Below, piece by piece: positions 42,991 to 52,370 of a stretch of DNA of 64,000 nt. Made by a program: the position numbers and the translations under genes. This stretch comes from Cephaloticoccus sp. (lineage in GTDB: Bacteria > Verrucomicrobiota > Verrucomicrobiia > Opitutales > Opitutaceae), in contig JAURHD010000001.1 in the NCBI GenBank assembly GCA_030833445.1, positions 124,001 to 188,000 of the forward strand, written 5' to 3'. The notes below the pieces were generated by a model. The model saw only the letters and a program-made list of their open reading frames with translations, did not search any database and was not told the DNA's origin. The number at the start of each line of letters is the position of its first letter. Positions within the stretch are counted from its first letter, which is position 1.

Positions 42991-43926
42991 TTAGCTCTTT
43001 GGTGGAGCCAGGTCTGCCAGTGCCACCCCACTGCGCACCTCCATCGTCGCCAGCACTTTCGGCACATACATCTTGGTCTCAGAGGGCAATAACCCGGCAA
43101 TTTCCGCAAAGGTGGTTGCATTGTTCTTCGCCAACGTGCGGCTCACGCGCCCGCCGCCGGCATTGTAGGCGGCGATGGCCAGCGGCCAGTCGTTGAAGCG
43201 GGCATGAAGTTGCTTAAGAAACTGCGCCGCGGCCCGGGCAGATTTTTCTGGGTCAGCCCGTTCGTCAGGAAAAAATGTGCTCAGACCAAACTCCTTGGCC
43301 GTGGCCGGCATAAATTGAAACAACCCACGCGCCCCCACCGGACTGCGCGCCCCGGGATTGAAGGTCGATTCGACCTCCGCCATCCAGACCAAGGACTCCG
43401 GGATGCCGGCGGCGACAAATTCGCGGCGCAGCACCGGCAGGTATTTGGCCGCATTCGCCGGCACAGGACGTTGGCTCATGCGTTCCCGCCATAGATCCAA
43501 ATATGGAATCGCCACCGGGGCGTCGGTAACGACAGGGGGTGGGGCGGCAACGGCCTCTTTAGCCGCCAGAATGTAATCCAGCCGCTCTTCCAACCAATCA
43601 GCATACTCCTCTCCACCGGAAAACGCCCGCAGGGCCACCGCCGCCGTCCGCGCTTCGGGTTCGTATATGGCGAGATCTTCGAGTCGATCATTGGCCAAGG
43701 CGTCCTGCAATTTGACGGCAAAGGTGTCCCACTGCTGACGATCCGGAAACTCATATTCTGCCTTCACATCCTCCGGGGCAAACACGTCAAACAGCGCCTT
43801 GCCCGTATCGTAGAGATCATCGATCGAAGGCTGCTCGGCGGCAGTCTCCGAAGGTTGCGGCTCCGCCAACCCGACCATGGGCAACAGGGGGAGTAACAGC
43901 AGGATATAACGGGGGCCGGGGCGCAT
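42991..43926 (-). CDS. Lytic transglycosylase (SLT domain)
   Basis: A 311-residue exported protein. It begins with a signal peptide, MRPGPRYILLLLPLLPMVGLA, with likely cleavage after AEP. The N-terminal half is helical, and the C-terminal half (about 165-290) is a soluble lytic transglycosylase domain. The catalytic glutamate is in MAEVESTFNPGA, followed by SPVGARGLFQFMPATAKEFGL and AIAAYNAGGGRV, all diagnostic. It would cleave peptidoglycan between MurNAc and GlcNAc in the periplasm. MltC/MltD-like subtype is not assigned; no LysM domain is present. Confidence 0.9.
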   Translation of the reverse strand: MRPGPRYILLLLPLLPMVGLAEPQPSETAAEQPSIDDLYDTGKALFDVFAPEDVKAEYEFPDRQQWDTFAVKLQDALANDRLEDLAIYEPEARTAAVALRAFSGGEEYADWLEERLDYILAAKEAVAAPPPVVTDAPVAIPYLDLWRERMSQRPVPANAAKYLPVLRREFVAAGIPESLVWMAEVESTFNPGARSPVGARGLFQFMPATAKEFGLSTFFPDERADPEKSARAAAQFLKQLHARFNDWPLAIAAYNAGGGRVSRTLAKNNATTFAEIAGLLPSETKMYVPKVLATMEVRSGVALADLAPPKS

Positions 43927-43999
43927 GATACAAAGACCCCTTCAGTATGAAAAGGTTACCGCAGAGGGCGAGTCTGGAGGTCAATCCGCGATATACTCA

Positions 44000-44644
44000 T
44001 CAACCCGAGGTGTGATCCGCATTCGATTTCTCATCGGACGAGGCTTCAACTTTTCCGCGCTTCGTCCAATTTTCCCCCATCCAAAATAACAGGGCTGAGA
44101 GCACCCCGGCCAGATGAGCGATGAACACTACCCCGATGGCATGATCCGTAAATCGCGCGAATAACGGACCGCCTTTTACGCCCTCCGCCGCGAGCTTGAT
44201 CAACACCAGTAACAATAACGCATTGGCCCACCACCGGTCTTGGGGCGAATGTCTGCGCAACTGCAGACCTAGTAAAGTGACCAGCCCGATCACGACCCCG
44301 GACAAGCCCGCGTAAGTTTCCAACCGCGGTTCAAACCCCAGCAAAGCCAGGCCAACGACCCAAGGCGACAGCGCCAAAAAGCTGCGGGCCAAACGGGGCC
44401 AAAGAGATTCCAACCAGAGGCCCGTCGGGATCAACACCACCAGATTCCAGCCCAGATGGGAGCCGCTGAAATGAGCGAAATTTCCGGTGCCGATGCGCCA
44501 CCATTCGCCGTTGAGGATGGCGCTACGTTCGTAGAGGGCCAGTTGATGGAACGCTGGCCAAATCTGCATGAGACCGGCCAAGGCTGCGCATCCCGCGGTG
44601 ATCCAAGGCCACGCCGAAACCGGCAACCGTGGCGTCAGACGCAT
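44000..44644 (-). CDS. rrtA: Rhombosortase (rhomboid-type intramembrane protease)
   Basis: A 214-residue membrane protease with about six helices. The rhomboid catalytic pair is S115 in YAGLSGVVIG and H177 in VFIAHLAGVL. The sequence GEWWRIGTGNFAHFSGSHLGWNL (residues 46-67) corresponds to the rhombosortase region between helices. Rhombosortases cleave GlyGly-CTERM proteins at the C-terminus in the inner membrane. The neighbouring gene encodes a lipoprotein with such a tail, which supports this identity over a general rhomboid. The ATG at 44644 overlaps the end of the lipoprotein gene by 10 bases, so the two are coupled. An upstream in-frame start at 44716 lies in the lipoprotein. Confidence 0.83.
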   Translation of the reverse strand: MRLTPRLPVSAWPWITAGCAALAGLMQIWPAFHQLALYERSAILNGEWWRIGTGNFAHFSGSHLGWNLVVLIPTGLWLESLWPRLARSFLALSPWVVGLALLGFEPRLETYAGLSGVVIGLVTLLGLQLRRHSPQDRWWANALLLLVLIKLAAEGVKGGPLFARFTDHAIGVVFIAHLAGVLSALLFWMGENWTKRGKVEASSDEKSNADHTSG

Positions 44645-45507
44645 GGTTTCGCTTCGAACCACCGGGCTCGGGCCCAACGGCCCATGGCCAACAAGGCGAT
44701 GACCCATGCAAACCAACCCTCGATTGAACCACCGCCGGTGTAACCGGGCTTGTGCTCAATTTTGACGGTCTCTGGAGATTTTCTGATGCGGTCACGGAAA
44801 TCTTCCAACTGCAGCTTCAGGTTTATGATCAATGCATCCGTTGCCCGGTCAAAGCCCTCGCTACTCTCCGCCCGCATATCCGTGTGCAACAGATCCAATA
44901 CCGTGGACTTGCCCTCGACCTGACTCGCGCCTGGAGCGCGAAACAGCAGGTGCTGGCTGCGAATGTCGTAAACGGCCGCCTCCATCAAGGTATGCGTATC
45001 GTTCTTTTTTCCCTGAAACAGGTAGCGGCCTTCCAGCGTCCAATAAACTAGCGAGAGCATGTTGATATTGGTGAACTGCACTTGGTCGTAGGCCAGCAAC
45101 GCAATGACATCCACATTCAACAGACTGCTCACCTGATCCAGATTGGTGAAACCGCCGTTCGGTCGCAGGTAAGTGGCCGGGATAATTTCTATAGTCTGAA
45201 TGTATTCCTTGCTGCGAAACTCCCGGGCCACGCGCTCCATCAACACCGCCTTTTGCTGCTCCGAGAATCCGCCGGATCCAGTCTGGTAGGACGGCACAAA
45301 GGCAATCCCCACCCGCAAGGGCAGGCGCAGAACCGGGATATCCCTGGGGGGCAGTGGGTTGACCTGTCCGGGGTAAAGGAAGTTCACCACACTGCTGGAG
45401 CGGTCGGCTTTCTCGGGGCTGTCAAAAAGCATGGCGCAACCCGAAACCAGAAATGACCCACCGATCGCCAAGGCCAGACCGAGCACAACCCTTTTGGATG
45501 GTTTCAT
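44635..45507 (-). CDS. GlyGly-CTERM lipoprotein (rhombosortase target)
   Basis: A 290-residue lipoprotein. The signal peptide MKPSKRVVLGLALAIGGSFL ends in the lipobox LVSGC with lipidated C24. The C-terminus is the rhombosortase signal: YTGGGS at residues 256-261, then a hydrophobic helix WFAWVIALLAMG, then a basic RWARARW stretch. The body includes a VPSYQTGSGGFSEQQKAVL region and is not otherwise recognised. The pairing with an overlapping rhombosortase gene suggests the protein is processed at its tail, leaving a lipid-anchored N-terminus. It resembles the rhombotarget lipoprotein family. The ATG at 45507 is preferred because it directly starts the signal peptide. Confidence 0.86.
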   Translation of the reverse strand: MKPSKRVVLGLALAIGGSFLVSGCAMLFDSPEKADRSSSVVNFLYPGQVNPLPPRDIPVLRLPLRVGIAFVPSYQTGSGGFSEQQKAVLMERVAREFRSKEYIQTIEIIPATYLRPNGGFTNLDQVSSLLNVDVIALLAYDQVQFTNINMLSLVYWTLEGRYLFQGKKNDTHTLMEAAVYDIRSQHLLFRAPGASQVEGKSTVLDLLHTDMRAESSEGFDRATDALIINLKLQLEDFRDRIRKSPETVKIEHKPGYTGGGSIEGWFAWVIALLAMGRWARARWFEAKPCV

Positions 45508-45552
45508 CCCGGGAGCAGACCGATTGCCCGGTTGGGTTTCAAATATATTTGC

Positions 45553-46986
45553 ATGGACCATCCAGTGGACAATCCCTCGTTGACCCACGGGGCGAGCGCC
45601 TTACTTAAGACCCTTCTCCAAGTGAACCGGGTCTATATCAAAACCTACGGGTGTCAGATGAACGAGCGCGACAGCGAGGCCGTCGCGGCGATGCTGCGTG
45701 CCCGGGGCTATCGGATCGTGAGCAATGAAGCCGACTGCGACATCATGTTGCTCAACACGTGCAGTGTGCGCGACGCCGCCGAACAAAAGGCGATCGGCAA
45801 GGCCGGCAACGTGGCCGCCCGTAAAAAGAAACAGCCCGACTTCGTGCTCGGGATTCTCGGCTGCATGGCGCAGAACCGTGGTGCGGCGCTCCTCGATGCC
45901 CTGCCCGATCTCGACCTCATCGTCGGCACCCAAAAGTTTCACCAAGTCCCCGACTACCTCGACAACCTGCGCGCCGCCCGCGAGGCCGGGGTGCCGATCG
46001 GTTCTTCCATCGTCGATATCGGTGAAGAGGCCGGGTCGCAAAACACCATCCGGGATCACCTCGAGGTGGATACCCGCCAGGTCAGCGCCTTTGTCTCGAT
46101 CCAGCAGGGCTGCAACATGGACTGCCATTTCTGTATCGTCCCGAAAACCCGGGGCGACGAACGTTCGCGGCCGATGGAGGACATTGTGCGGGAGTGTGAG
46201 CAGCTTGCCGCCAAGGGTGTGCGCGAAATCACTTTGCTCGGCCAGATCGTCACCAGCTACGGCCGCCGTGACTACGTGCACACCGATGGAGTTTCTCCCT
46301 TCGTGCAATTGATCGAAAAGGTTCACGCCATTGATGGCATTGAGCGGATCCGATTCACCTCCCCGCATCCGCGCGGGTTCAAGCAGGACCTAGTCGAGGC
46401 CTATGGTCGCCTGCCCAAGCTCTGTGAATATGTGCACCTGCCGATGCAGAGCGGCAGTAATCGCATTCTCAAGGCGATGAACCGGCCCTATTCGCGCGAG
46501 CGCTACAAAGAGATCGTCGAGGCCCTGCGCGCGGTGCGACCTGACATGTATTTTTCAACGGATATCATTGTCGGCTTTCCGGGCGAAACCGAGGCGGACT
46601 TTGAAGAGACGCGCGAACTGTTTGAGGCCTGCAACTACGACATGGCCTACATTTTCAAATACTCCATCCGCACCGGCACGGTCGCCGCCGAGCTGGCCGA
46701 CCAAGTGCCCGAGGAGGAAAAGGAACGTCGCAACCAAGTCCTGCTCGACATCCTGCGTCGCAATTCGGAACGCCGCAACGCCACCTTGCTCGATACCGTC
46801 GAAGAGGTGCTGGTCGAGGGACCGGACAAGACGGGCGAGCGCTTCACCGGCCGCACCCGGGGCAACCGCGTGACCATTTTTGACGCCGATCCCCGCCTCG
46901 TTGGCGAATTGGTTTCCCTCAAGGTCCAACGGGCGTCAGTCAGCACACTTTATGGCTCGCTCGTGCTGAGCGGTGTGGAAAACTGA
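45553..46986 (+). CDS. miaB: tRNA-2-methylthio-N6-dimethylallyladenosine synthase
   Basis: A 477-residue radical SAM methylthiotransferase. The N-terminal auxiliary cluster is bound by C34 (KTYGCQMNE), C70 (LNTCSVR) and C104 (LGCMAQ). The radical SAM cluster uses C187, C191 and C194 (QGCNMDCHFC). A C-terminal TRAM domain follows (EVLVEGPDKTGERFTGRTRGN). It adds a methylthio group to i6A37 in tRNA. The LLGQIVTSYGRRDY motif differs slightly from the common LLGQNVNSYG. The ATG at 45553 is the first good start; an upstream TTG at 45532 also exists. It is divergent from the lipoprotein gene and first in a series with a membrane protein and gmk. Confidence 0.95.
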   Translation: MDHPVDNPSLTHGASALLKTLLQVNRVYIKTYGCQMNERDSEAVAAMLRARGYRIVSNEADCDIMLLNTCSVRDAAEQKAIGKAGNVAARKKKQPDFVLGILGCMAQNRGAALLDALPDLDLIVGTQKFHQVPDYLDNLRAAREAGVPIGSSIVDIGEEAGSQNTIRDHLEVDTRQVSAFVSIQQGCNMDCHFCIVPKTRGDERSRPMEDIVRECEQLAAKGVREITLLGQIVTSYGRRDYVHTDGVSPFVQLIEKVHAIDGIERIRFTSPHPRGFKQDLVEAYGRLPKLCEYVHLPMQSGSNRILKAMNRPYSRERYKEIVEALRAVRPDMYFSTDIIVGFPGETEADFEETRELFEACNYDMAYIFKYSIRTGTVAAELADQVPEEEKERRNQVLLDILRRNSERRNATLLDTVEEVLVEGPDKTGERFTGRTRGNRVTIFDADPRLVGELVSLKVQRASVSTLYGSLVLSGVEN

Positions 46987-46993
46987 AACCAAC

Positions 46994-47533
46994 ATGTCAC
47001 TTACCGTCGCCACCTTGATTCCCGGATTGTTGCTGCTTGTGCTGGGTGCGGGCTTGGTCAGCGGTCGCAAGACGGTCGCGGCATCACTCAAGGCGTTTCC
47101 CCGCTCCAGCACCGCGGCGATGGTCTTCTTCGGCGCGGGTGCGATTTGGTTCCTCTATCGCGTGTGGCATTTGTCTGCCGCGGACTTTGGTGATTATCGC
47201 GCCATCCTGTGCATCGCCTTTGGGGCGATCGCATTGCTTTCCTTCAAATACGTGCCGGATTTTCTGGCGGTGCGCGGCGTCGCCGTCCTGGTGCTGTTGG
47301 GCGCTGGCCCATTGCTCGATGCAGCCTTCATGCACTACGACCAACCGCAACGTCTCCTCATGGTTTCGGTCGTCTATCTGCTAATTGCTTTGGCCATCTA
47401 CTTGGGTGCCGTGCCCTACCGCCTGCGTGATTTCTTTGAATGGCTGTTCCGCGCCCCGGGCCGATCGCGGGTGCTCGGTGCCTGCCTCGCCGGCTACGGT
47501 CTGCTCCTGACCATCACCGCCTTTACCTACTGA
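46994..47533 (+). CDS. Uncharacterised membrane protein
   Basis: A 179-residue integral membrane protein with five or six hydrophobic segments and a basic C-terminal patch (FRAPGRSRVLG) before the last helix. No conserved motif was recognised. It lies 7 bases after miaB and 4 bases before the gmk start, so it is likely part of that operon. A second start, 21 bases upstream and inside miaB, is possible. I cannot assign a function from the sequence. Confidence 0.72.
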   Translation: MSLTVATLIPGLLLLVLGAGLVSGRKTVAASLKAFPRSSTAAMVFFGAGAIWFLYRVWHLSAADFGDYRAILCIAFGAIALLSFKYVPDFLAVRGVAVLVLLGAGPLLDAAFMHYDQPQRLLMVSVVYLLIALAIYLGAVPYRLRDFFEWLFRAPGRSRVLGACLAGYGLLLTITAFTY

Positions 47534-47537
47534 CCAC

Positions 47538-48146
47538 GTGGCCGATCAAGCGACCCCCATTCTCTTGGTTCTCGCCGGTCCGGCCGGTTCCGGCAAAAGC
47601 ACCCTCTGTGAACGCCTGGTCGAATCCGGCTCAGGGTTTTCCCGGGTCATTACCACGACCACGCGCAATCCGCGCCCCGGTGAAACCAACGGGGTGGATT
47701 ATCATTTCTTCACGCCGACAGAATTTGATGCCCGGATCGCCGCGGGCGAGTTTCTCGAATGGGCTTGGGTGCATGGCGAACGTCGCTACGGCACCCTGGC
47801 CTCATCCGTGCTCGATCCGTTGAGCCAAGGGAAGAGCTTGGTGGTAAACCTCGATGTGCAGGGCGTCGCCAGTTTGCGCGCGGCCACGGATCGCTATCCG
47901 CTGCTGGCCCGCAGTCTGGCCACGGTGTTTATCCTGGTCAGTCACGACCAGCTGCAACAGCGCATCCGTGAGCGCGGCACCGATGATGAAGCCGAGATCG
48001 CGCGTCGCATGTCCACCGCGAAGGCCGAATTGTTGGAGGCACCGAAATTTGAATATCAAATCCAGAGCGCTTCCAAGGAAGAGGATTATGCCGCGTTGTT
48101 GGATATCATTGTCCAGGCCCGGGCCAAGTTGGCCGACGGCGTATAA
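47538..48146 (+). CDS. gmk: Guanylate kinase
   Basis: A 202-residue P-loop kinase that phosphorylates GMP to GDP. The ATP loop is GPAGSGKST (residues about 12-20). GMP-binding and lid sequences are TTTRNPRPGETNGVDYHF, FLEWAWVHGERRYGT and VVNLDVQGVASLR. Length is normal. The start is a GTG at 47538, 4 bases after the membrane protein stop. It is convergent with a broken nadB gene, with a 12-base gap. Confidence 0.95.
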   Translation: MADQATPILLVLAGPAGSGKSTLCERLVESGSGFSRVITTTTRNPRPGETNGVDYHFFTPTEFDARIAAGEFLEWAWVHGERRYGTLASSVLDPLSQGKSLVVNLDVQGVASLRAATDRYPLLARSLATVFILVSHDQLQQRIRERGTDDEAEIARRMSTAKAELLEAPKFEYQIQSASKEEDYAALLDIIVQARAKLADGV

Positions 48147-48158
48147 CGCCGTCCGCGC

Positions 48159-48785
48159 TTACTCTTTCTCCACGACGTAGTGGCAGCCCTTGCTCACCGG
48201 ATTGAGTGACGCCGCGTGCACGACAAGGAGGGCGGTCTGCACGGCATTGCGCAGCTCGATCAATTCCTGGGTCACTTGATAGTCGCGGTAGAAGCTCTGA
48301 ATCTCTTCACGCAATTCCAACAGGATCCGACGAGCGCGGGTCAGCCGTTTCGGTGAACGCACAATTCCGGCATAATTCCACATCGTGCTGCGGAGCAGCT
48401 GCAAATCCTGACGGATGAGCGTGGGATCGACTTCGTTGGCCGCCGAGCGCCAAGCCTGCGGTTGCGGCAAGCGAAACGTTTCTCCGGCAATATCCTTCAC
48501 GTCCGCCTGCGCCGTGAACTTCGCACTCGTGAGGCACTCCAACAGGGAGGTGCTCGCCAGCCGGTTGGCACCATGAAGACCGGTGCAGGCAGTTTCACCA
48601 ATGGCGTTGAGATGCCGCACATTCGTGCGCCCATGCAAATCCGCATGCACGCCGCCACAGGAGAAATGCGCTGCCGGCACCACCGGCAACAATTCCTTGG
48701 TGATGTCGACGCCATGGGCCGCACAACGGGCGGCCACACTCGGGAAACGGTCGCGGATAAAATCCGGTTGGAGTGGAAACATCGA
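48159..48785 (-). pseudogene. nadB: L-aspartate oxidase, 3' fragment only
   Basis: The reading frame encodes the C-terminal part of NadB: LQPDFIRDRFPSVAARCAAHGVDI, then LLPVVPAAHFSCGGVHADLHGRTN, GETACTGLHGANRLASTSLLE and the helical tail. NadB (normally about 540 residues) makes iminoaspartate in NAD synthesis. The N-terminal FAD-binding half, with its GxGxxG loop, is absent. Directly upstream, the DNA changes to the N-terminus of another gene in a different frame. A start codon inside the junction at 48806 would yield 215 residues, but without the FAD domain it should be inactive. The junction lies near 48768-48790. This is either a deletion or an assembly join. Confidence 0.82.
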
Positions 48786-49056
48786 TGGTCCCGTCGGCCA
48801 CCCCATCGATCAGCGTCACGGGTTCACCCATTTCGCGCAGTTCGTAGGCCATGCCCAAATCCTGTGCCACGTCCTCCCATAATTCGATGCTCAGGCCCGT
48901 CCATACTCCGGCGTCATCCTTCATGGCAAACGGCGGCGCTTCGCGCGTGCCAACAATCAGTTTTTGCCGGTTCGCTTCACCGTCGGCAGCCTGCACAATT
49001 GCCAGACCGGTCGTGAAAGTCAGCAGCACGATGCTTAAAAACTTCAACGTGGGCAC
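48786..49056 (-). pseudogene. Periplasmic solute-binding / receptor protein, 5' fragment only
   Basis: Starting from an ATG at 49056, a signal peptide MPTLKFLSIVLLTFTTGLAI is followed by KLIVGTREAPPFAMKDD, VWTGLSIELWEDVAQDLGM and LIDGVADGTIDV. This is lobe 1 of a family-3 solute-binding domain, of the kind found in amino acid-binding proteins and prokaryotic glutamate-receptor-like channels. After DGTIDV the homology stops; the frame then runs out of phase through nadB sequence to a stop at 48595. Only about 90 residues of a normal 250-400 remain, so the gene is not functional as read. Confidence 0.7.
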
Positions 49057-49172
49057 AGCTTACCAAGGGCTGCGCCGTTGCACAACCCCGGGAATCCTCG
49101 CTTTTTTTTGCAATCTCCCCAGACCAAACCAAACATCCCGCGAACTGCCACTGGCATTTAATTCATTCATTC

Positions 49173-50795
49173 ATGCAAGCATTCCCCATTACCTTCCTGA
49201 GATCTCTGGCGACCCTGGTCGCGCTCATTCTAATCAGCGGCTGCGGCAACCGCGAAACCCAGGTCGAGATCGCCACCAAGAACGGCATCATGCTCGTGGG
49301 CAACGGGGCCGAGCCCTCGGACCTCGATCCACAGACGATTACGGGAATTCCCGAGCGCAATATTACCGCCGCCATGTTTGAGGGCCTGACGCGCAACGAC
49401 CCAAAAACGCTGGAGGCCATTCCCGGTCAGGCCAAAAGCTGGGATGTTTCGGCGGATGGCCTGGTCTACACTTTTCACCTCCGCGAAGGCCTGACTTGGT
49501 CCGACGGGGCGCCGCTGACCGCCACGGATTTTTACGCCTCTTTTCGACGCATCCTCACGGGTTCACTGGCTTCGGATAATTCCGACCAGCTCTACGACGT
49601 CGTGAATGCGGAAGAATACCACAAGGGGAAGCTGCAGGATTTTTCGCAGGTTGGCTTCCGCGTCATTGATGACCTCACCCTAGAGGTGCGGTTGAAGCAT
49701 CCCGCGTCATTCCTACTGAAGACCATGGGCTCGCGCACGTGGGTGCCGGTGCCGCTGCACGTGCTGGAAAAGTTCGGCGACCCCTACATGCAGGGCAGCC
49801 CGTGGACCCGGCCCGGCAACATCGTGGTCAATGGTCCGTTCAAGCTGAAGGAGTGGAAGCCAAACAGCTACGTCGAGGTCGAGCGCAACCCGCGCTACTG
49901 GAATGCCGACACCGTCAAACTCAACGGCATCCGTTTCTTCCCGATCGACAACCAGCCGGCCGAGGAGGCCGCCTTCCGCTCCGGGCAATTGCACAAGACC
50001 GAGCGTGTGCCGCTGACCAAGATCGCCGTCTACCGCAAGGAAGCGCCCGAAAAACTGCACATCCACCCGTATTCGGGCGTTTACTACTACAACTTCAACG
50101 TGAACAAGCCCCCGTTCACCGATGTGCGCGTGCGCCGCGCCTTGGCGATGGCCGTCAATCGCGAGAGCCTGGTGAAGAACGTCACGCTCGCCGGCGAAAT
50201 CCCCGCCTATCATTTCACGCCCGAAGGGATCAGCGGCTATGTAAGCCAAGCCCGCACCAAGCTCGACTTTGACGAGGCGCGCCGCCTGCTGGCCGAGGCC
50301 GGTTATCCCGGCGGCAAGGGGATGCCGCCGATCACGCTGCTCTACAACACCGCGGAAAACCACCGTGTGATAGCCGAGGCGATTCAGCAAACCTGGAAGC
50401 ATGAGCTCGGCATCGACATCCAATTGGAGAATCAGGAATGGAAGGTCTACCTGGACAACATGCAGCACGAGTTCTACCAGATCTGTCGCGCCGGTTTGAT
50501 CATGGATCCCTATGACCCGTCGCAGTTCCTACGGGTGTTTACATCGGACAACGGCTTCAACCGCACCGGTTGGAAGAACGACGAATACGATCGGCTATAC
50601 AAAGAGGTGATGGACACGGCAGATGACGCCAAGCGCATGGAGCTGATGCAGCAGATGGAAAAAATCCTCACCGATGCCATGCCGATCCTGCCGATCTATT
50701 ACTACACCAACCAATATCTAATGGACCCCTCGGTGAAGGGCTGGGAGGACAACCTGCTTTCGCAAGCACCCTTCGAGCAGGTCTGGCTGGAGTAA
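49173..50795 (+). CDS. Peptide ABC transporter solute-binding protein (OppA-like lipoprotein)
   Basis: A 540-residue extracytoplasmic binding protein of family 5. The signal peptide ends in the lipobox LILISGCGN, so the mature protein is lipid-anchored. Family features are GAEPSDLDPQTITGIPERNITAAMFEGL, YTFHLREGLTWSDGAPLTATDFYASFRRIL, and NGPFKLKEW. The C-terminal part contains NRTGWKNDEYDRLYKEVMD. It would bind oligopeptides, including murein peptides as in MppA. No permease or ATPase genes are adjacent, so it either works with a transporter encoded elsewhere or is an orphan. A terminator follows within 25 bases. Confidence 0.9.
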   Translation: MQAFPITFLRSLATLVALILISGCGNRETQVEIATKNGIMLVGNGAEPSDLDPQTITGIPERNITAAMFEGLTRNDPKTLEAIPGQAKSWDVSADGLVYTFHLREGLTWSDGAPLTATDFYASFRRILTGSLASDNSDQLYDVVNAEEYHKGKLQDFSQVGFRVIDDLTLEVRLKHPASFLLKTMGSRTWVPVPLHVLEKFGDPYMQGSPWTRPGNIVVNGPFKLKEWKPNSYVEVERNPRYWNADTVKLNGIRFFPIDNQPAEEAAFRSGQLHKTERVPLTKIAVYRKEAPEKLHIHPYSGVYYYNFNVNKPPFTDVRVRRALAMAVNRESLVKNVTLAGEIPAYHFTPEGISGYVSQARTKLDFDEARRLLAEAGYPGGKGMPPITLLYNTAENHRVIAEAIQQTWKHELGIDIQLENQEWKVYLDNMQHEFYQICRAGLIMDPYDPSQFLRVFTSDNGFNRTGWKNDEYDRLYKEVMDTADDAKRMELMQQMEKILTDAMPILPIYYYTNQYLMDPSVKGWEDNLLSQAPFEQVWLE

Positions 50796-50815
50796 ATGTC
50801 TGCCCATCGCCCAAC

Positions 50816-50848
50816 AAAAAGCCCGGTCGTAATTGACCGGGCTTTTTT
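50816..50848. terminator. Bidirectional terminator between the OppA-like and gnd genes
   Basis: GCCCGGTC (50821-50828) pairs with GACCGGGC (50835-50842) around a 6-base loop, with A5 before and T6 after. It can stop both the rightward OppA-like transcript and the leftward gnd transcript. Confidence 0.9.
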
Positions 50849-50867
50849 GGGATCTGTTGACCGAGGC

Positions 50868-52370
50868 TCAGGCCTCCAGCTGCGGGCGGGTCTTCTCCGG
50901 CCAGTCGATGTGGTAGCATTTGCCGCGCTTCTGATCGACGCGCTCGTAGGTGTGCGCCCCGAAGTAGTCGCGCTGGGCCTGCAGCAGATTCGCGGGTAAC
51001 CGGGCCGAGCGGTAACTGTCGTAGTAGGCGAGCGACGAACTGAAGGTCGGGGCAGGGACGCCGCATTCGGCCGCGAGCGCCACCACCTTGCGCCAGTTGG
51101 CCTGAGCCTTCTGCACCATCTTGTTGAAATAGGGATCGAGCAGGAGATTCGCGAGCTTGGGATCACGAGCGTAGGCCTCGGTGATCTTCTGCAGGAAGGC
51201 GGCGCGGATGATGCAGCCCCCGCGCCAGATCTGGGCGATCTGGCCGAAGTTGAGTTTCCAGTTATATTCCTTCTGTGCTTCACGCATCAGCTGGAAGCCC
51301 TGCGCATAGGAACAGATTTTCGAACAATAGAGCGCGTCGTGGATCGCCTTCACCAACGCTTTTTTTGAACCCTTGTATTTGGCCTTGGGTCCTTTGAGAA
51401 TTTTCGAGGCGGCCACGCGCTCTTCCTTGATGGCGGAAATGCAGCGGGCAAACACAGCCTCAGCGATGGTCGGGGCAGGCACACCCATATCGAGCGCGTT
51501 GGTCGAGGTCCACTTGCCGGTGCCTTTCTGACCGGCGGTGTCGAGCACGACGTCGACAAAGGGTTTCTTCGTGACCGGGTCCTTCTGCTTGAGGATGTCC
51601 GCGGTGATTTCGATCAGGAAACTGTCGAGTGCACCTTTGTTCCACTTGGTGAAAATATCACCCATCTCGGCGGGCTTGAGCCCGAGGATGCCTTGCATGA
51701 GCGCATAGGCCTCACAGATCATCTGCATGTCACCATACTCGATGCCGTTGTGGACCATCTTCACATAATGACCGGCGCCATTTTCGCCGATATAGGTCGT
51801 GCAGGAAACGCCACCCTTGACCGGCTTGCCGGGGGCCGCACCCTCGAGAGGCTTGCCTGTCTTGCGGTCCACCTTGGCCGCCACGGCCTTCCAAATGGGT
51901 TCGAGCTCCTTGAAGGCAGCCTTGTCGCCGCCCGGCATGAGGGATGGACCAAACCGCGCCCCTTCTTCGCCACCGGACACACCGGAACCGATGAAGCGCA
52001 GGCCTTTTTCCTTGAGGGCTTTTTCGCGGCGGATCGTGTCAGTCCAAAGCGCGTTGCCGCCGTCGATGATGATGTCACCCGCTTCGAAAAGCGCGGCCAA
52101 CCCGTCGATCACGGCATCGGTGGCGCGGCCGGCCTGCACGAGAATGATCGCCTTGCGCGGCTTGGCGAGGGACGCGACGAATGCCTCCAGGGTCTTGGCG
52201 GCGACGAGTCCGCCGGGCGTGGACGGGTTTTCGGCGACAAACTTGTCGGTCTTTTCCGTCGTGCGATTGTAGACTGAAATTTGAAAGCCGTGATCGGCGA
52301 TATTCAGCGCAAGGTTTTGACCCATCACGGCAAGCCCGATGAGTCCGATGTCGGAGAGTTCTTTGGCCAT
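50868..52370 (-). CDS. gnd: 6-phosphogluconate dehydrogenase, decarboxylating
   Basis: A 500-residue oxidative pentose phosphate enzyme that makes ribulose-5-phosphate, CO2 and NADPH. It shows the N-terminal Rossmann motif [19 protein letters not shown], the substrate loop [21 protein letters not shown], and the catalytic [19 protein letters not shown] lysine region. The C-terminal [12 protein letters not shown] and [10 protein letters not shown] sequences are also diagnostic. The ATG at 52370 ([12 protein letters not shown]) is chosen over a slightly longer frame from 52403. Followed by a terminator shared with the convergent OppA-like gene. No zwf is in the window. Confidence 0.96.
   Translation of the reverse strand: MAKELSDIGLIGLAVMGQNLALNIADHGFQISVYNRTTEKTDKFVAENPSTPGGLVAAKTLEAFVASLAKPRKAIILVQAGRATDAVIDGLAALFEAGDIIIDGGNALWTDTIRREKALKEKGLRFIGSGVSGGEEGARFGPSLMPGGDKAAFKELEPIWKAVAAKVDRKTGKPLEGAAPGKPVKGGVSCTTYIGENGAGHYVKMVHNGIEYGDMQMICEAYALMQGILGLKPAEMGDIFTKWNKGALDSFLIEITADILKQKDPVTKKPFVDVVLDTAGQKGTGKWTSTNALDMGVPAPTIAEAVFARCISAIKEERVAASKILKGPKAKYKGSKKALVKAIHDALYCSKICSYAQGFQLMREAQKEYNWKLNFGQIAQIWRGGCIIRAAFLQKITEAYARDPKLANLLLDPYFNKMVQKAQANWRKVVALAAECGVPAPTFSSSLAYYDSYRSARLPANLLQAQRDYFGAHTYERVDQKRGKCYHIDWPEKTRPQLEA

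Noticed and set aside
49160-49171. ATTC tandem repeat directly before the OppA-like start codon
   Set aside because: Three units only; too short to suggest phase variation.
49173-50795. Remnant of a larger peptide transporter operon around the OppA-like gene
   Set aside because: No permease or ATPase fragments were found on either side; orphan binding proteins are common.
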